Shown: piece by piece, positions 37,715 through 56,060 of the stretch | Numbering within the stretch: the stretch's first letter is position 1 | How the letters are laid out: every line of letters starts with the position of its first letter | Assembly: GCF_040436345.1 (NCBI RefSeq) | Contig: NC_133221.1 | Span: 18,225,165-18,289,164, forward strand | Source: Pagrus major | Taxonomy: Eukaryota > Chordata > Actinopteri > Spariformes > Sparidae | Reading direction: 5' to 3' | DNA length: 64,000 nucleotides | Notes under the pieces: generated by a model | The model's input: only the letters and a program-made list of their open reading frames with translations | Told to the model about the DNA's origin: nothing | Database searches by the model: none | Translations under genes and position numbers: made by a program

Positions 37715-38790
37715 GCTGTTTAAATAAGCTCTTGTGTACTTCTTGGCAATGTTTTGACTTGAAAATAAAGCACAGAAAAATTTCACAATTCCCCTTGAAT
37801 CAGTTCTTAAATGTTGACTTTTGCATTCCTGACTGTTTACTTGAAGATTTGTTGTTGCAGTTCAAGCTCATTCTGCTGTCATATTCATCATGTACTGTAT
37901 GTGTGTATGTGCATAGATCTGCCCAAGTTCAATGTGTAGGGTTATTAAATTAATAAAATATTTAACATTAAAAACACTTTGTTGGAATATAATTAAATAT
38001 ATTTACTCGATAACTGTACCTAAATACAATTTTGAGGTACTTCACCTTAATATCTATTTAGTGTTCCTTAAACTTCTACTTTCACAACATTAAAATAAAG
38101 TGAAGTCTAAGTCTAAGTCTAAGTCTATTTCAGAGGGATTTATTGCAATTCTTACTCCACTACAGTTATTTGAGAGCTATAGTGACTGATTAACCTGCAG
38201 ATTCAGCTCGTTCAGCTTGTAAAATATGATGTAATATGTTGCAGATCTCATTGCCCAACTGTATATATAGTAAGTAAAGATAAAACTGGGCCATCTTTAT
38301 ACATATGTTGTACATAATCCAACAGTGACAGGGGCATGAGTACATTTATTATATTGAGTACATGTTTCTCATAATATCCATGTGACACCAATTTCCAAGA
38401 GAGCATTATTATATTGCGGTATTGCTTGTTTTACTTTTTTTCCTTTCTTTCTAAATATTAACTTAATTAACTAAAATATTAGCTTAATATTAATATTAAG
38501 CGTTTATATATAGACAACTGTCTTGTTATACGCTGTAGTTTAAATAAAAGGACTTTTCTGGGTTTTTTTGTTTTTTTTTACTTTGGAGCCTTTACATTGA
38601 GTCATTACAGTGAATAATAACATAGTCGAGCACTAAAAAGTGACATAGAAACATTAAATCAGCCACACTGTTGAATAATATTATACAAAGAAATTAATAA
38701 TTTAATATTTTACATTTGAAAAAAAGACGAATCGTTTGCGCCTTTTGATGACGTCATCACACGGCCGCCTTTATTTTGCGTAATTTCCTG
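37715..38790. other. Intergenic region, fance to rpl10a
   Basis: AT-rich DNA without a gene. A short (AAGTCT)n tandem lies at about 38102-38127, and a palindromic TTAATATTAATATTAA tract is near 38480-38500. The last 100 bp is the rpl10a promoter. Confidence 0.5.
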
Positions 38791-38839
38791 CGTCACTTCC
38801 TTTTCCAGCGTAGCAAGACGAGAGGGACAAGCCGCTAAA
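38735..38839 (+). promoter_or_regulatory. rpl10a promoter with 5'-TOP start
   Basis: Upstream of the rpl10a ATG is a GC-richer region with GACGTCAT (CRE-like palindrome, about 38750) and a pyrimidine tract CTTCCTTTTCC at about 38796-38806. Vertebrate ribosomal-protein genes start transcription at a C within such a tract (5'-TOP), placing the start near 38796 and a leader of about 45 nt. There is no TATA box. Confidence 0.6.
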
Positions 38840-40919
<2,080 letters not shown>

Positions 40920-40944
40920 ATGACAGCTTTTCTATTAATAAAAA

Positions 40945-42355
40945 TGTGGAGTTGCTCCAAAGTTGACTGTTTTCAGTGTTTTTCTTTGTGGACATGAAAT
41001 TTGTTTTAATGGTCATGAATGTTTCTGTATTTTCAACTGTGACTTAAACACTGCTTAATGCTGTACTCCGTCATTTACTTATCTTGGTTCATAGTTGTAT
41101 CTAAATCCTTTTTCTAACTAAATCAAAACATTAATTGGGATACCTGCAGATACTGTTCCCTCATGTTTCTTTTCTAATGTTAAATATTTGACTTAAATGA
41201 TGGGAGTAAAAAAAACTCAGGATGGATCAAGAATTCAAACCTAAAAAATGTTTGAGGATAAAAAGAATATAGCTGTGCTTATTTGCAGGAAATGTGCTCA
41301 GACGTAAAAAAAACTTAATCATCTTCATCTTTATTTAATCAAGTACTTAATTGATGCCTGAGGGTAAATTGATATTTAAGTGGACAAATCAAGATTAAGT
41401 GAAAATAAAGCACACAAGCAACAAAGTATGAAATAACAATAAATTGCGTGTTGAGGGGTATATAGGGATTAATTGACCCAAGAGGGACATGTAGAAAAAA
41501 AGGAAAACCAACAGAAATTGCCCTATATGTAATACTGATAAAAGTCATCAACACCTTTTGTGGTAGATTTTGTGACAGTGAAGTTTTAAAGTTCCTTTTC
41601 ACGCATCCACCATTTAAGTGGTCATTTATTTAACCTTTATTTTTTACCAAGAATATCCCACTGAGATTCAGAATCTTTTACAGGGGAGCTGTCCAAGATG
41701 GCAGCATAAAAAGTTTCACATAAATGAAGAAGCAACAACTTAAGACAAACAACAAAATATTCATATAAAATAAAACGAGCAACTGAATGGAAGCAATCAG
41801 CTAAATACATCAAGATAATGTATTTAGCATTATTCAGTAATGTGTGCATTCAGTGCTCAAATAGTCCTTAATCCTGTTCCTATCATTCATACTTGAGAAA
41901 TAATTGAGTTTAAAGTGCCTCTGTAACTCAGTCAAAGACAAATTGCAGTGCAGAATGATTCACTAACATTTACAGAGAAGATACATTTGCATGCATATAT
42001 AAAATATTTTTTTAAGACAGTGAGGGGGATGGAAACTGCACCTTTGATTCTTCACCTGGGATAACACTAACATTTGTTTACTACAGCTCCAGGTACAGCC
42101 ATCACTACCCATGAGCCTCTTGGGGCAGCAGACGTCCTGCTCTGGTTTGACTGTGGATCTCTTAATAGGATTAACTATTCGCAGTACAGGAGAAAGGCCG
42201 AGGAAGAAATGAGCCAAACACGGACAGGAATTTATTGTGAGAACATATTTGTGTTTTAGGCAGCAGTGACAAATCAAATGCTGACTGTGAAGAGGATTTG
42301 AATAGTTTAATCTGGTTTTTACCTGAGTTAAACCCTTGGATTAGTCTTGTGAACA
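40945..42355. other. Intergenic region, rpl10a to the IRAG-family gene
   Basis: Mostly AT-rich spacer. About 41620-41960 carries a repeat-like passage (TTTATTTAACCTTTATTTTT, then CCCACTGAGATT and CCAAGATGGCAGC) of a kind scattered in fish genomes; its class is unclear. The IRAG-family promoter must lie within about 42050-42350. No other gene is seen. Confidence 0.45.
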
Positions 42356-42359
42356 CACG

Positions 42360-46235
<3,876 letters not shown>

Positions 46236-47096
46236 TGGAGAATCTGTTTTCTGAATATACAGTTATCAAGATGTTGTATTGTGTAGACCGTCTGGAAAAC
46301 TCTTTGTTTATAAATACAAAACATTTTTGATTTACACTTCTGTTTGTGTTCTTTTGGCTCAGACAATACCTCAATGACAACAGTGGCACAAACTTAACTT
46401 TAACTGTATTTTTTTTATTATAAATATACAAAAAATATCAAAACTGATACAATCACTGGGTTAGTAACAAAGCACCATACTGCAGTGAAAACATTCATCA
46501 AACCACCGTTAAAGGCATCAGTGATTAATTATCAAGAGTTAATAGTAAATGTTAAGATTCAGCGTACTTCACATCAGACAGATGTTAAATTTTAACTATA
46601 TATATTAAAAAGAGCAATACATTTTCAAAGGTGTATCAAAACTTTAGTAATAAGTCTCTATGTTGCAAGGGGGAAACTTTCAAGAATGCATAAATAGAGT
46701 ATAATATTAAAAATTATATTAGGAATGGGCATCTTATTTGAGAACTACTGTAGGTGAAGTTTGTGTGCAAAATGTGTGCCAGCCACAAGGAAATCATTTA
46801 AACCACAAGCTTGTTTTAAACTTTGTGATCCACTCGACACATTTATGAACTTGTATGAGGCTTAATTCACCTCAGAAATTTTAGAAACATCTTTTAGAAA
46901 ACAATTTAAAATAAATAAAACTGGCATGCCACCTTACGTTAAGTTTAAATTAAAAGACGAGAGAGAAATGTGCTCGATAGGTCCACGTCTTCATGTCAAC
47001 ATATAATCTCACAGAGAGCCTTAATAAATAGAGAGATAAATAAAAAGGAAGAACACACATCCTACTGAACACACTGCAGAGCAGCAGAAGTCTCAG
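46236..47096. other. Tail-to-tail spacer between the IRAG-family gene and inava
   Basis: Holds both 3' untranslated regions. For inava (minus strand) AATAAA reads as TTTATT at about 46414-46419. No canonical AATAAA for the plus-strand gene is visible before that point, so its transcript may end within about 200 bp of the stop using a variant signal, or overlap the inava tail. The inava 3' UTR would be about 690 nt and AT-rich. No other gene is seen. Confidence 0.5.
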
Positions 47097-50000
47097 CTAC
47101 ACCTGGCTCACGATTTCAGCATCCTCAGGAATGAACCACTGTACTGGAGTCCCGTCCGCAGCTCTCTGGAGAACCACATTACCCAAACCCTGTGAAAACA
47201 GACAGGAAATCAGTGATCACCTTATGCATTACAAGTACAAATATATTGAGGAGATTAGTTGATTAATTGATTGGTCCATCAAAGGAACTTTAATCTGCAT
47301 TTTTTTAAAGCAATTTCAAGCAAAACAGAAAATTCTGCTTTCCAAAATGTGAAAATGTGTTGATTTTTTGAAATAAGACATTTAAAGATGTCACCATGGA
47401 CATTTTTCCATTGGTTTCTGATGTTTTTATAGATCAAACGATTAACAGAACAGACTAATCAATAATGAGTCGCCTATTTTGCTGCTATATCATTGAACCG
47501 ACCTGTTTAAATGGAGGCAGATGAGGTGAAGTGGGGCTCAGAGCGCTCTGCTGATCCACACAGCTCGGCCGTAACTTCTGCAGCTGGTTCCTCTGATGCC
47601 AGGACTTCAGCTCCTCCGACACGATCTCCCGGGGCATCAGCCTGATGGCGTGGTTCGGATACTCCTTCAGTGAGGGCGTTCGCACCAGCCTGGTGTAAGG
47701 TGGAGGAGGTTTTATTATTCTCATAGGCGACAATGCTCCCTCCTGCCACTGTCTTTGCTGAGGGCTGCTTGCCACAGGCGGGGAGGACACAAAGCACTTC
47801 CCCATGTCCAGGTCTTGAGGGGTGAGGGGGCCTTCTTCTGCCCTGATGTAGCCGAGGCTGGAATGAGACTGGCTGGAGTTCTTGTGTGAGCTGGAGATGC
47901 TGGAGAGCCCTTTCTTTTGTGCTCCAAAGTGGAATCCATAAGGCGGCGGGCAGAGCTTTGGGATCTCAGTGGGTCCATCCCTGCCAGGAGAGCTGATGTA
48001 GGAGGAGGAGGAGGAGGAGTGCTCAGAGCTGCTGTCCTCAGAGCTAGACTGGTAGGGGCGCAGCAGGGAGCACTCTGGAGAACGCACCAGGAAGTCAGCC
48101 GCGCAGCACCGCTGGGGCAGCCTGGCTCGCCCTCGATTGTTCTCAGAGCTGAGGCGCTCTTTGTCAGCAGATGGCTTACTTTTGGGAAGTCTGAGGAGAA
48201 ATTGAATGTAAAATTATATCAGACATGTTGCTATGCTCTCTGCAAATTAGTGTACTAATGTATCTGACTTCTCAGTGTACCTGAAGGACTGGGAGTACTG
48301 TCGGCGCACGTGCAGCTCAGGGGTGGAGGGAGCACTGGTGGAGTGGTTGTGACGCAGGGCTGAGTTCTTGATAAACTGAGAGATAGGAATCCTGCAGCTC
48401 TCTGCAGACACTTGGGTTCCTGCTGGACTGCTGCACAGAAAAACAACAGAAAGAATGATGTGAGAAATGCAATACATCTACAATGTCGGTGGGTCCCAAC
48501 ATTTTTCCCTTAACCCCTTTTCAATCAGAGTAAACTGTCAACCCCTGACAGGTGATGTGTTTTATGGATATTTCATTCATATCTAATACCTGACAATAAC
48601 AGTACAAAAGAATTGATAAACTGTACAAGTAGCCTGTAGAGTGAAAGCAATTACTGCAAGTGGTTTGTGTAAAATGAGTGATTTGAACAAACTATTTCCT
48701 GTGACTAATCAGCTTCCTTTTGATAGATTCAGTGTTTTCTTCTAGCTGAAACTAACTGAATATAACATATAGTATATAATAGTACTCAGGTCTTCCTTAT
48801 CCTGTTAGATTTTTTTTAAGTTTATATCTTACATAAGAAATCTGTACTTTGTGAATATCAATGTATTTAATTTCCTTGACAAATATGAAGGAAACCCAGT
48901 GAAGCAGTGTATTCACAAGGTCCAGACTCGTACCTGGACCTGCTGCTGCAGGCAGATTGAGGTTTAGTGGCCTTCTGATAAGGCTGATCCAGACTGGACT
49001 CTTTCCATGGAGAGTTCTGGATGGGGGAGCGCTCGAACTCCACACTGAGCTGGCTTGATGACTGCGGGGATGACTGCAGGGTCTTGGCTGACAGCTGGAG
49101 GGGGTCTGAGTAGGAGGTGCCCAACACTGGAGGAGATAGAGGGCTGGGAGAGTCCACATCTGTGGAAAAACAGCAAGGACTGTCAGAGTATGCTTTTGTT
49201 TTGTGATGAGAGTAATAATAATCTTCAACGCTTATATGTATAACTGTACTCCCTACTCACCATCATCCAAGGCCACCACATCCGACAGGGAGCTGTCATC
49301 AGACATGTTCAGATCTGTATACAGAAAAAGAACGATCAGTGTGTGTTCATGAGTGCAGTGCACAGTTTGGCCTGAAGAGGGCAGTGGTGTATCTCACCTT
49401 TGTTTTGTCTCTTTGAGATGCTGACGCATGGTGAGTTGCACTCGCTCTTGATCCTGTGCTGGACCACGGCGACCTGCAGATCCTTCACTTTCTTCTCCTC
49501 CCTCTTGCACTGCTGCAGCCGGCTCTTCTTCTGTGGTTTACTGAGGTGGCCCTCCAGGGAGAGTTTGCGGGCCGCCTCATAAATCTGCCGCTGAAGAGCC
49601 AATTCAGTTTCCAGTGCCTGCAACTCTGGATCCTACAATGAAGTCAAATTCTTAGTTTTAGCTGATGAATAATAGTCTCTTTAGCTATCTTTTCTCAAGA
49701 CACTCCATACTGATGGCGTCCCGTACCTGTTTATTCATATGGATCAGATCTTCGTCCAGCTTGAAGGAAGCCCCAATTCTCCTTCTGACTCGGGGTGGCT
49801 TCTCATCGGGCATCAGAGGATAGTCTGAGGGCAGTTTACCAGTCAGCTCCTTTGAATTCAAAATAAAAGTGTTGATTACAAAAATAGGAGAAACCAAATG
49901 CAATTATAACTTCTCATTTAGAACTATTACAGAGTTTGTTTTAACTACTCAAAGCACAAATTAATGTCTTAGTAGTAGTGTGTACATGTCATCATGTTGG

Positions 50001-51386
50001 AGTTACTTACTGCCTCCCTGATGCAGAGCTTTCTGAGCTCCAGCAGGCAGAGCTCCAGTCGCTCCTCCAGAGACTGGTGCTTCAACTTCAGGGCTCTGGT
50101 GTGGGTGGTCAGGTCCTTCACCGGGGACGTGGGGCTGTCTGGACCTGCAGTGAACACACATGGGATCAGATCAGGCTATCCTCATCAGCAACTGTCTCAG
50201 CAATAGAAATAAATATACTATTTGCTATTTCTACTGTATATGATGTGCTGTCTTATAGTGTTGTCAAAATATCAATATTCTATACCACTTTAAATACCAC
50301 AGGGAAAACACTGAGGGAATAACATTTTAGAGTTGTATGAAAAGATAAATATAACAATGACAGTGAGATACAACTTTTCTTTTCTTGGTTATTAGCAGGG
50401 CACAGCATCAGACTGTAGGAAACATTAAATATCACACTTTTTTAGAAACATTAATTAATTTCTCTTTAGATCAGGCCTTTAAAAGTAATGTGTGTCAACT
50501 GGTGTACTGGTGTTTCGATACATCAGAATCGATATGTATCGATTAGGCTTACTACAACACATCATTTTCAGCACAACTGCTGGTGCTTTAAAGTATTGTG
50601 TACAGTTCAATGCTGTATTGTTTCTTCTGTACTTATGTAGAGCTGCAATGATTAGTTGATTAATCGGTTTGAAAAAGTCCAAATTTTCTAATTCCTGCTA
50701 ATTAAATGCGAATATTTTCAGTTTTTTACTCCTTGACTCCCTTTGACAGTTAACTGAATATATTTGGGCTGTGGACAAAACAAGACATTTGAGGATGTCA
50801 TTTTGGTCTTTTCGAAACAATTTTCACCTTTTTCTGACTTTTTATAGACCAAAACCACTAATTATTCAAGATAATAATCAACAGATGAAACGACAATGAA
50901 ACTTTTGCTCACATTTGTTCTTGTTAGTACTGAAGCTGTTTGTTGTATTGTTTTTCTCCTGCCTGCATGGTGTGATATAATGTGGGCTGACACCAACACT
51001 AAGTGTCTGTAATTTCTGGACTATGTCTGTGTGTTTTAATTGTGCATATTGTTTTTTGTGTCGACACTGTGAATCAAATTCCCTTTTGGATAATAAAATA
51101 ATGAAAATTAACATCTGCTTTTGCATCTGCAAACAAATGTATTGCTATTTGTTTTTGTTTATGAATGTTAAAAGTGACAATGTGAGATGCAACTTTTTCT
51201 TTTGCTTGCTTTCTTCCCATCAGTAATATTGTTATGTTTTGTATTGATCATGTTTTCCTAAGCTATACATCTTTTGGAAATCACATGCTGTATTTTAGCA
51301 TTTTGTCATGATGTTTTCTCACCAGAGTGCAAGATAATCCCACTGTCAGTGTCACTGATCTCCTCTTTGCTCTCGATGGCCGTCAT
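47097..51386 (-). CDS. inava: Innate immunity activator (INAVA/C1orf106), CUPID-domain protein
   Basis: Nine certain exons: 51419-51323 (ATG at 51386), 50144-50011, 49849-49727, 49632-49398, 49314-49261, 49159-48934, 48430-48281, 48190-47503 and 47189-47097, giving 588 aa from this ATG (human 663-677). INAVA binds cytohesins (ARF-GEFs) through its N-terminal CUPID region, supports epithelial junctions and NOD2/IL-1 signalling, and is an inflammatory bowel disease gene. The start IESKEEISDTDSGIILHSG, then PDSPTSPVKDL, RKLCIREAELTGKLPSDYPL and RVRRRIGASFKLD, closely follow mammalian INAVA. SDDSSLSDVVAL, NSPWKESSLDQPYQK, VRTPSLKEYP and VSEELKSWHQRNQL are further conserved islands in a Ser/Pro-rich body. 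The last exon encodes GTPVQWFIPEDAEIVSQV and the stop. The frame stays open 5' of the ATG to the acceptor, so an upstream coding exon may exist (see 55962-56060). Confidence 0.92.
47240..47475. repeat. Palindromic 'ATTAGTTGATTAAT' repeat, copy 1 (inava last intron)
   Basis: Starts GATTAGTTGATTAATTGATTG and ends CAAACGATTAACAGAACAGA near 47450, with ACATTTAAAGATGTCACC and TTTTTATAGATCAAACGATTA in between. The same order occurs at 50638-50895 (TTAGTTGATTAATCGG, ACATTTGAGGATGTCA, TTTTTATAGACCAAAACCA) and, shorter, at 58905-59060 and 61355-61440. It is a common teleost MITE-like palindrome; class not assigned. Confidence 0.65.
50638..50895. repeat. Palindromic 'ATTAGTTGATTAAT' repeat, copy 2 (inava intron)
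   Basis: Begins AGAGCTGCAATGATTAGTTG and carries the same internal blocks as the copy at 47240, ending in a degenerate inverted version near 50880. It lies in the inava intron between the exons at 50144 and 51323. Confidence 0.65.
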
Positions 51387-52734
51387 CTTCACGATCTGCT
51401 CTGGAGTTTTTAGAAATACCTGTTGAAATAAGCAGATATTAGTAAAAATTAAATTGAGCACTTATAAGAATAGACATTCTCCTGCTGTTTTCCTCCCACA
51501 GGGCTTCATTCATGCTGCTCCTGCTGCTTTACTTAACAAAAGTGAATGACTGGCGAGTGTCCTTTCACACACTTATCCATGCAGCTCTCCATCTCCTCCT
51601 CCTGCCCCTCCTCCTCCCTCCCATGCTCACTCACAAAAGAGGCAGACCCCCACGGTTGACTCGGCACATGTGCGGGGGTTAATCCAAATCGTGGTGCCAT
51701 GGTGACGGGGCACGGTGCGGCTGGCTAGGGGAGCGTGTCGCCATGAGGCGTGTCAGAGGGCGTTTAAAGAGCCCAGACCCCGAAAAAGAAAGCAGATGGC
51801 AGCAGGAATTACCCCACTCATGGACTGCACCTGTTCCCCCTGCGCACCCCTCCCTCAGCTCCTATTCAACCAGTGTCCAGAAAACCCTCTAGGGGCTTTG
51901 AAGTGGAAGAATGTCTCAATGCTGGGCTTGTCCACGCAGCATCAGATCACTCCTGTGCAATGCTGCCCATTTCACTAACGCACTTTCACAAACAGGCGAG
52001 CACAATGCGTGTTTATGGCCCTGCTCTGCTCCATTGTTGCTCTCCACCAAACTACTGACTGACAATAAACAAAAAACGAGAATGGGAGAGGAACGACAGG
52101 CAAGAAGAGGAAAACAATGACAACAACAAATTGGAGATAACATTTAGAGATAAGTCAAGGCTTTTAAAACCTGGCCAGGAGGTCTGACTGCACTGTTTTT
52201 GTGAAATCATCTCAGGACTAGACAGAGGGTACTTTTTGGGTTAATCAATTTATTATGGATCTCACATGTCAGTCACCACCTCAACCTTTCCCCTAAAAAT
52301 GGCTTCAGATCACAAGAAACAGCGTTACAGGCTCCAACATGATTAAAGGACATCATAAGCCAGCCTAGCTTCAAAGCCACACATTCATAAAATGATGTGT
52401 ATAAACCTGACGACTCCTAGAGCAGTCTATGTGTTAATATCATGTAAACAAAGCTGAAATGAGAAGTAAATGATGTCAAGGTTTTCTTTACCATTACAAG
52501 GCTTAGATGCAGGACTGTCTAAGCTGAATTAATCTAAAATCAATGAGCATGAAAACTAACTGAAGTTAGTTTCCCAGATTTAATGGTTGTAGTTGGTCCC
52601 CAGTGGACTTCTTTGGCAGGTTTTGTCTCAAAGCTTTTAAGGTGTTGTCTATTTATTATCAACCCTAGCTTATTGCTAACTTCTTGTATACAGATATGGT
52701 CGTAATGATGGTCCAAAATGATGTGAAAACAGGC

Positions 52735-53140
52735 ATGGGACAATATGAAGATTTTGTGTCATGATTATCTCGTCATCCAGCATAACTGTGATTCGCCATA
52801 TATTACCGAATCATAAAAATATTCTTAAAACTTAAAATGAAAAATAAAATTGTATTCAAACAATCTGGGATCCCTTTAAACTTCCATTTTGTCAGGAAAC
52901 ATCTTTTTTAGTGAAAAACTATCTTGAAAAGTAATCATAAAGTCTAACTGCACAAATAGAGGATAAATAAATGGTAGTAACCTTGTCTCCCTGTCCTTTT
53001 TTTATAATCTGTAGCACTTACACACCTCCGATTTAATTTGTTTTGTGGGGCATACAATGTGCAAGCCATGGTGAAAGGTTTAGGCAATTCAAATAAATCA
53101 GGAAACCAATATATAAGACTGTACATTAGCGATTTTTTAA
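52735..53140. repeat. Unclassified dispersed repeat, copy B
   Basis: Parallels the repeat at 29440-29880 block for block (AGGATAAATAAATGGTAGTA, AATCTGTAGCACTT, CTCCGATTTAATTTG, CATGGTGAAAGG, ATCAGGAAACCAATATA). Its outer blocks ATGATTATCTCGTC are AT-rich and look like terminal repeats. Confidence 0.6.
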
Positions 53141-55410
53141 TTAAAAAAGGTAAAACATTTTCTTGCAGGAGGAGCCCCAAACCGGTTCTGTTTTCCACAA
53201 ACCTAGGAAAACACTGAATGATGTGTTATTCATCAGGAATAAAAGTGATATGAAAACAGACACCACATGAATGAATGTATTGCTAAATCTGCTGTGTATA
53301 ATCCTCAACTCTTGTCTCATTCTCTGTTTGGAGATTGGTATCAGGCCTTTTCCTGCAGGGACCAGGAAGACACAGAGCCCGAGCTCCTCTAACAGGATAT
53401 TATTGTGTATCCCACAGGCCTGACCCATTCACCACAGCAACTCATGTGAACTGATGCAGCTATGGGCAGCCGGTAGCACAATGAGGCACAGGCAGCTTGA
53501 GTCAGTAAAACAACACTGCAACAAAGGCCCTGTATCCACCAACCGGCCTCAATAATCTACTGTGGGTGCAATATCTGCTGACGACTCGCTTCGGGGCCTG
53601 AGCAGCGTCATTGGGCCAATATTGAGACAAGGCTGAGCTCAGTGCTGAGTTTTTAAATGTGCAAGGTCGGGGCCCCGCTGTACTCTCAGACGCAGCAATC
53701 TAAAAGACGTCAACAGGAATCCAGCCTGGTAATCAGAGACAGGCAGGGTAATGTGGGATTTACCCACTTACACCCCATAACTCTCTGAAGACTTTCACAA
53801 GAGTCTGTGGTCGGAGGTCTAGGCTGAGTGAGTGGGTGGGTGGGTGAGTTTGGGTAGAACAGCAGATCTCACTAGACGCTGCAGCTTATTGCCAAGACGC
53901 TAATGCCATTTGTCATAGCTTTCATAAAAACCTGGAGTCGTGGGAGTGATGAAAGTATACTGTGAGATGGAGCCAGGATACTTTTCTTGATCGTGTTTAA
54001 CAGGAATAGCAGTCCATTTCCTGCAGCTGCTGATAGCAGTCTCCACCCAGCAGACTTGATTGATGCAGTCATAACATCTTAATTGCAGCATGTGTGTGAT
54101 CAACGTTAAGGACGACTATCTAGGAACGTGTCAGGGATGGGAGATGACCATCCCACCCATCCTCACTGCTCACCAGACCATGACAGTGTAACATCTACGG
54201 AAGTGGGTGTTTATGGCAAGAGATCATGATGTGGATTCACTGTCTCCCAGACTTCCCCCACCACCCTTTCCCATGAGCCCTTGGAGCTGCGATCTCCTGG
54301 AATGCCGCCACCACCACCGTGCTCATTACCACTGTGGTCGGCCCTGGAATTACCGATGAGGACCAGCCTCGCCGAGGAAACAGTGAGGGATGCCTGGAAC
54401 CAGACCGAGGCCTGTTCGAACCCTGTAATTAAGATTCTCCACTGAATGCTGATACTATGGAAGAAACCAAACGACTTTACAGCATGCCTTATTTCAGAGT
54501 CTGATGAAAAGCCAAAATCCATTCAGCAAAACGGACCCACACTGTACACAATGTGGGCTGCTGGAAGAAAAGTGCATCAATGTGGGGGAGCGGCAGGAGA
54601 AAAAAAAATGAAGTGTTGTGTTACAGAGCGCGTCACTGGAGTCAGATCTTTGTCTTGAAGCAGTGCTGAGTGTGGAAACTCCACGGGCAGAAAGAGGCTG
54701 TGATAACAGTCTGTATCAAAGACTTAAACTCTGTCAGCCTCTTTCCTTTGTCAGATCAACACTGTGAAGTAGTTCAGGGGTCTTTTTTCTAGCAGAGACA
54801 ATACAGGGGTAATAATCAGCCTGCTCTCAGTCACTGCAGGCCATATGCTGGCCAGACACAGCAGCCCTGTCACAGCGTAAACACAGAGGGCAAGAAGAGA
54901 TGCTCCATTGTTCTGCAGAGGCTGATGGGCTGCCTGGGGATCATGACACCTTGTCCCTCTGAGTCATCATTTCTGAGGCCTATGAATGAACACTGATGGT
55001 CATCTCGGACAGGATGTGGTTAGAGGTTTTCACCCACAAGTGCCCACCGTTCACAAAAGAGCCGGGGGGACTCCAGGGGCATAACAACATAGAGGTGTTG
55101 TGTTTAGCACCACAGTAGCACTGCATGTCTGTCAACATGTGGACTGTAGGTAATTGTTTGCTCTGCTGCCGCAGGCACAAACAACTACCACCGACCAGCA
55201 CGGTGGGTGCCCCACATAAGCCCTAAAGTGGAGTTTGTCTGTGAAAGCAACCTGTTCATGAAGTAGAGGAGGTGATTGAACTGCACAGACTCAACACAGT
55301 GTTCCCACACATCTAATTTGTATTCATTACTCGTAACTGCTTAGTCTGATAGATGGAATAACGCTTTCTTTATTTTACATTATTTTATCCAACACTTTTG
55401 GAAGAGGAGC

Positions 55411-55760
55411 AATGGTGGAAGAAGGAGTCAGACTTTACTAAATCTACTACTAAGTTTACTAAACTAAAGGACAAATCGCAATACCACAGCATGAAAATAT
55501 TGCATTACATAGGTAAAGATACAGATGTATTATCAACTAAATGTACTTAAAGTATCAAAAGCCAATGCAAAATATTTTCTTTGTTTTACATATGGCTAAA
55601 GCTGTCAAATAAATGCAATTAAGAAAAAAGTACAATATTTTCCTCTGCATTGAATTAGCATAGAAGTAGTAGAAGTAACAGAAAAAATAATAAATTACAA
55701 ATAGTTAGTGAATGTACTTGTACTTGTTACTTATTACAATGGCGTGTTCTTTGGAAGTAT
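55411..55760. repeat. Worn 'AGTACTT' dispersed repeat, full-length copy
   Basis: Begins AATGGTGGAAGAAGGAGTCAG and contains ATACCACAGCATGAAAATAT, AAATGTACTTAAAGTATCAAA, AAAGCTGTCAAATAAATGCA and a final AATGTACTTGTACTTGTTAC. This order is that of a very common percomorph non-autonomous element with CAGTGGTGGAA ends. Right-end pieces of the family occur at 57205-57308, 58745-58896 and 60900-61345. Confidence 0.6.
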
Positions 55761-55961
55761 TTCTATTTTAAGGGTTATTTACAGCCCAAATATCAAATTA
55801 ATTTAAGCTAGCTGGTTAAGTTAACCGACTTAAAACAGCATCTCTCGCCTCACACTTCATCCTAGCTAAATACTAGGTATACCAACACTGCCGCTCCGTC
55901 CATATCTTATGTTTTCCATTTATATTATGTTGTTAACCTACGGAAAATCTTGCGTACTCAC

Positions 55962-56060
55962 GTTATAGTGTGATATGTGCTCCTCTACAGCATCCTCCCT
56001 GCACCAGCAGGAGTTGTTCAGACTTTCTCTGGTCAGATGTGAAAGTAAAGCTTGGGACAT
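55962..56060 (-). CDS. inava: Proposed alternative/upstream first coding exon of inava
   Basis: A 99-bp frame begins at an ATG (56060) preceded by an in-frame TGA. It encodes 33 residues starting MSQALLSHLTRESLNNSCWC and ending HISHYN, and stops exactly at a strong donor (GTGAGTACG) in phase 0. The next inava exon (acceptor at 51420) is open in phase 0 before its ATG and would continue VFLKTPEQIVKMTAIESKEE, giving a 632-aa protein, close to mammalian length. The fit of phase, donor and bracketed start is good. However, I do not recognise the peptide, and this exon could instead belong to an unrelated transcript. Confidence 0.45.

Larger units (their letters stand above)
51420..55961 (-). other. 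Long 5' intron of inava
   Basis: 4.5 kb between the first secure inava exon and the proposed upstream exon. It holds a dispersed repeat (52735-53140), a TGGG/GTGA simple run near 53825-53850, a worn AGTACTT-type repeat (55411-55760), and otherwise GC-moderate single-copy-looking DNA (51480-52130, 53160-55300). In that DNA I found no exon with protein homology. Enhancers are possible but nothing in the sequence proves them. Confidence 0.45.

Noticed and set aside
47917-48258. 113-codon plus-strand frame
   Set aside because: Shadow of the large inava exon on the opposite strand.
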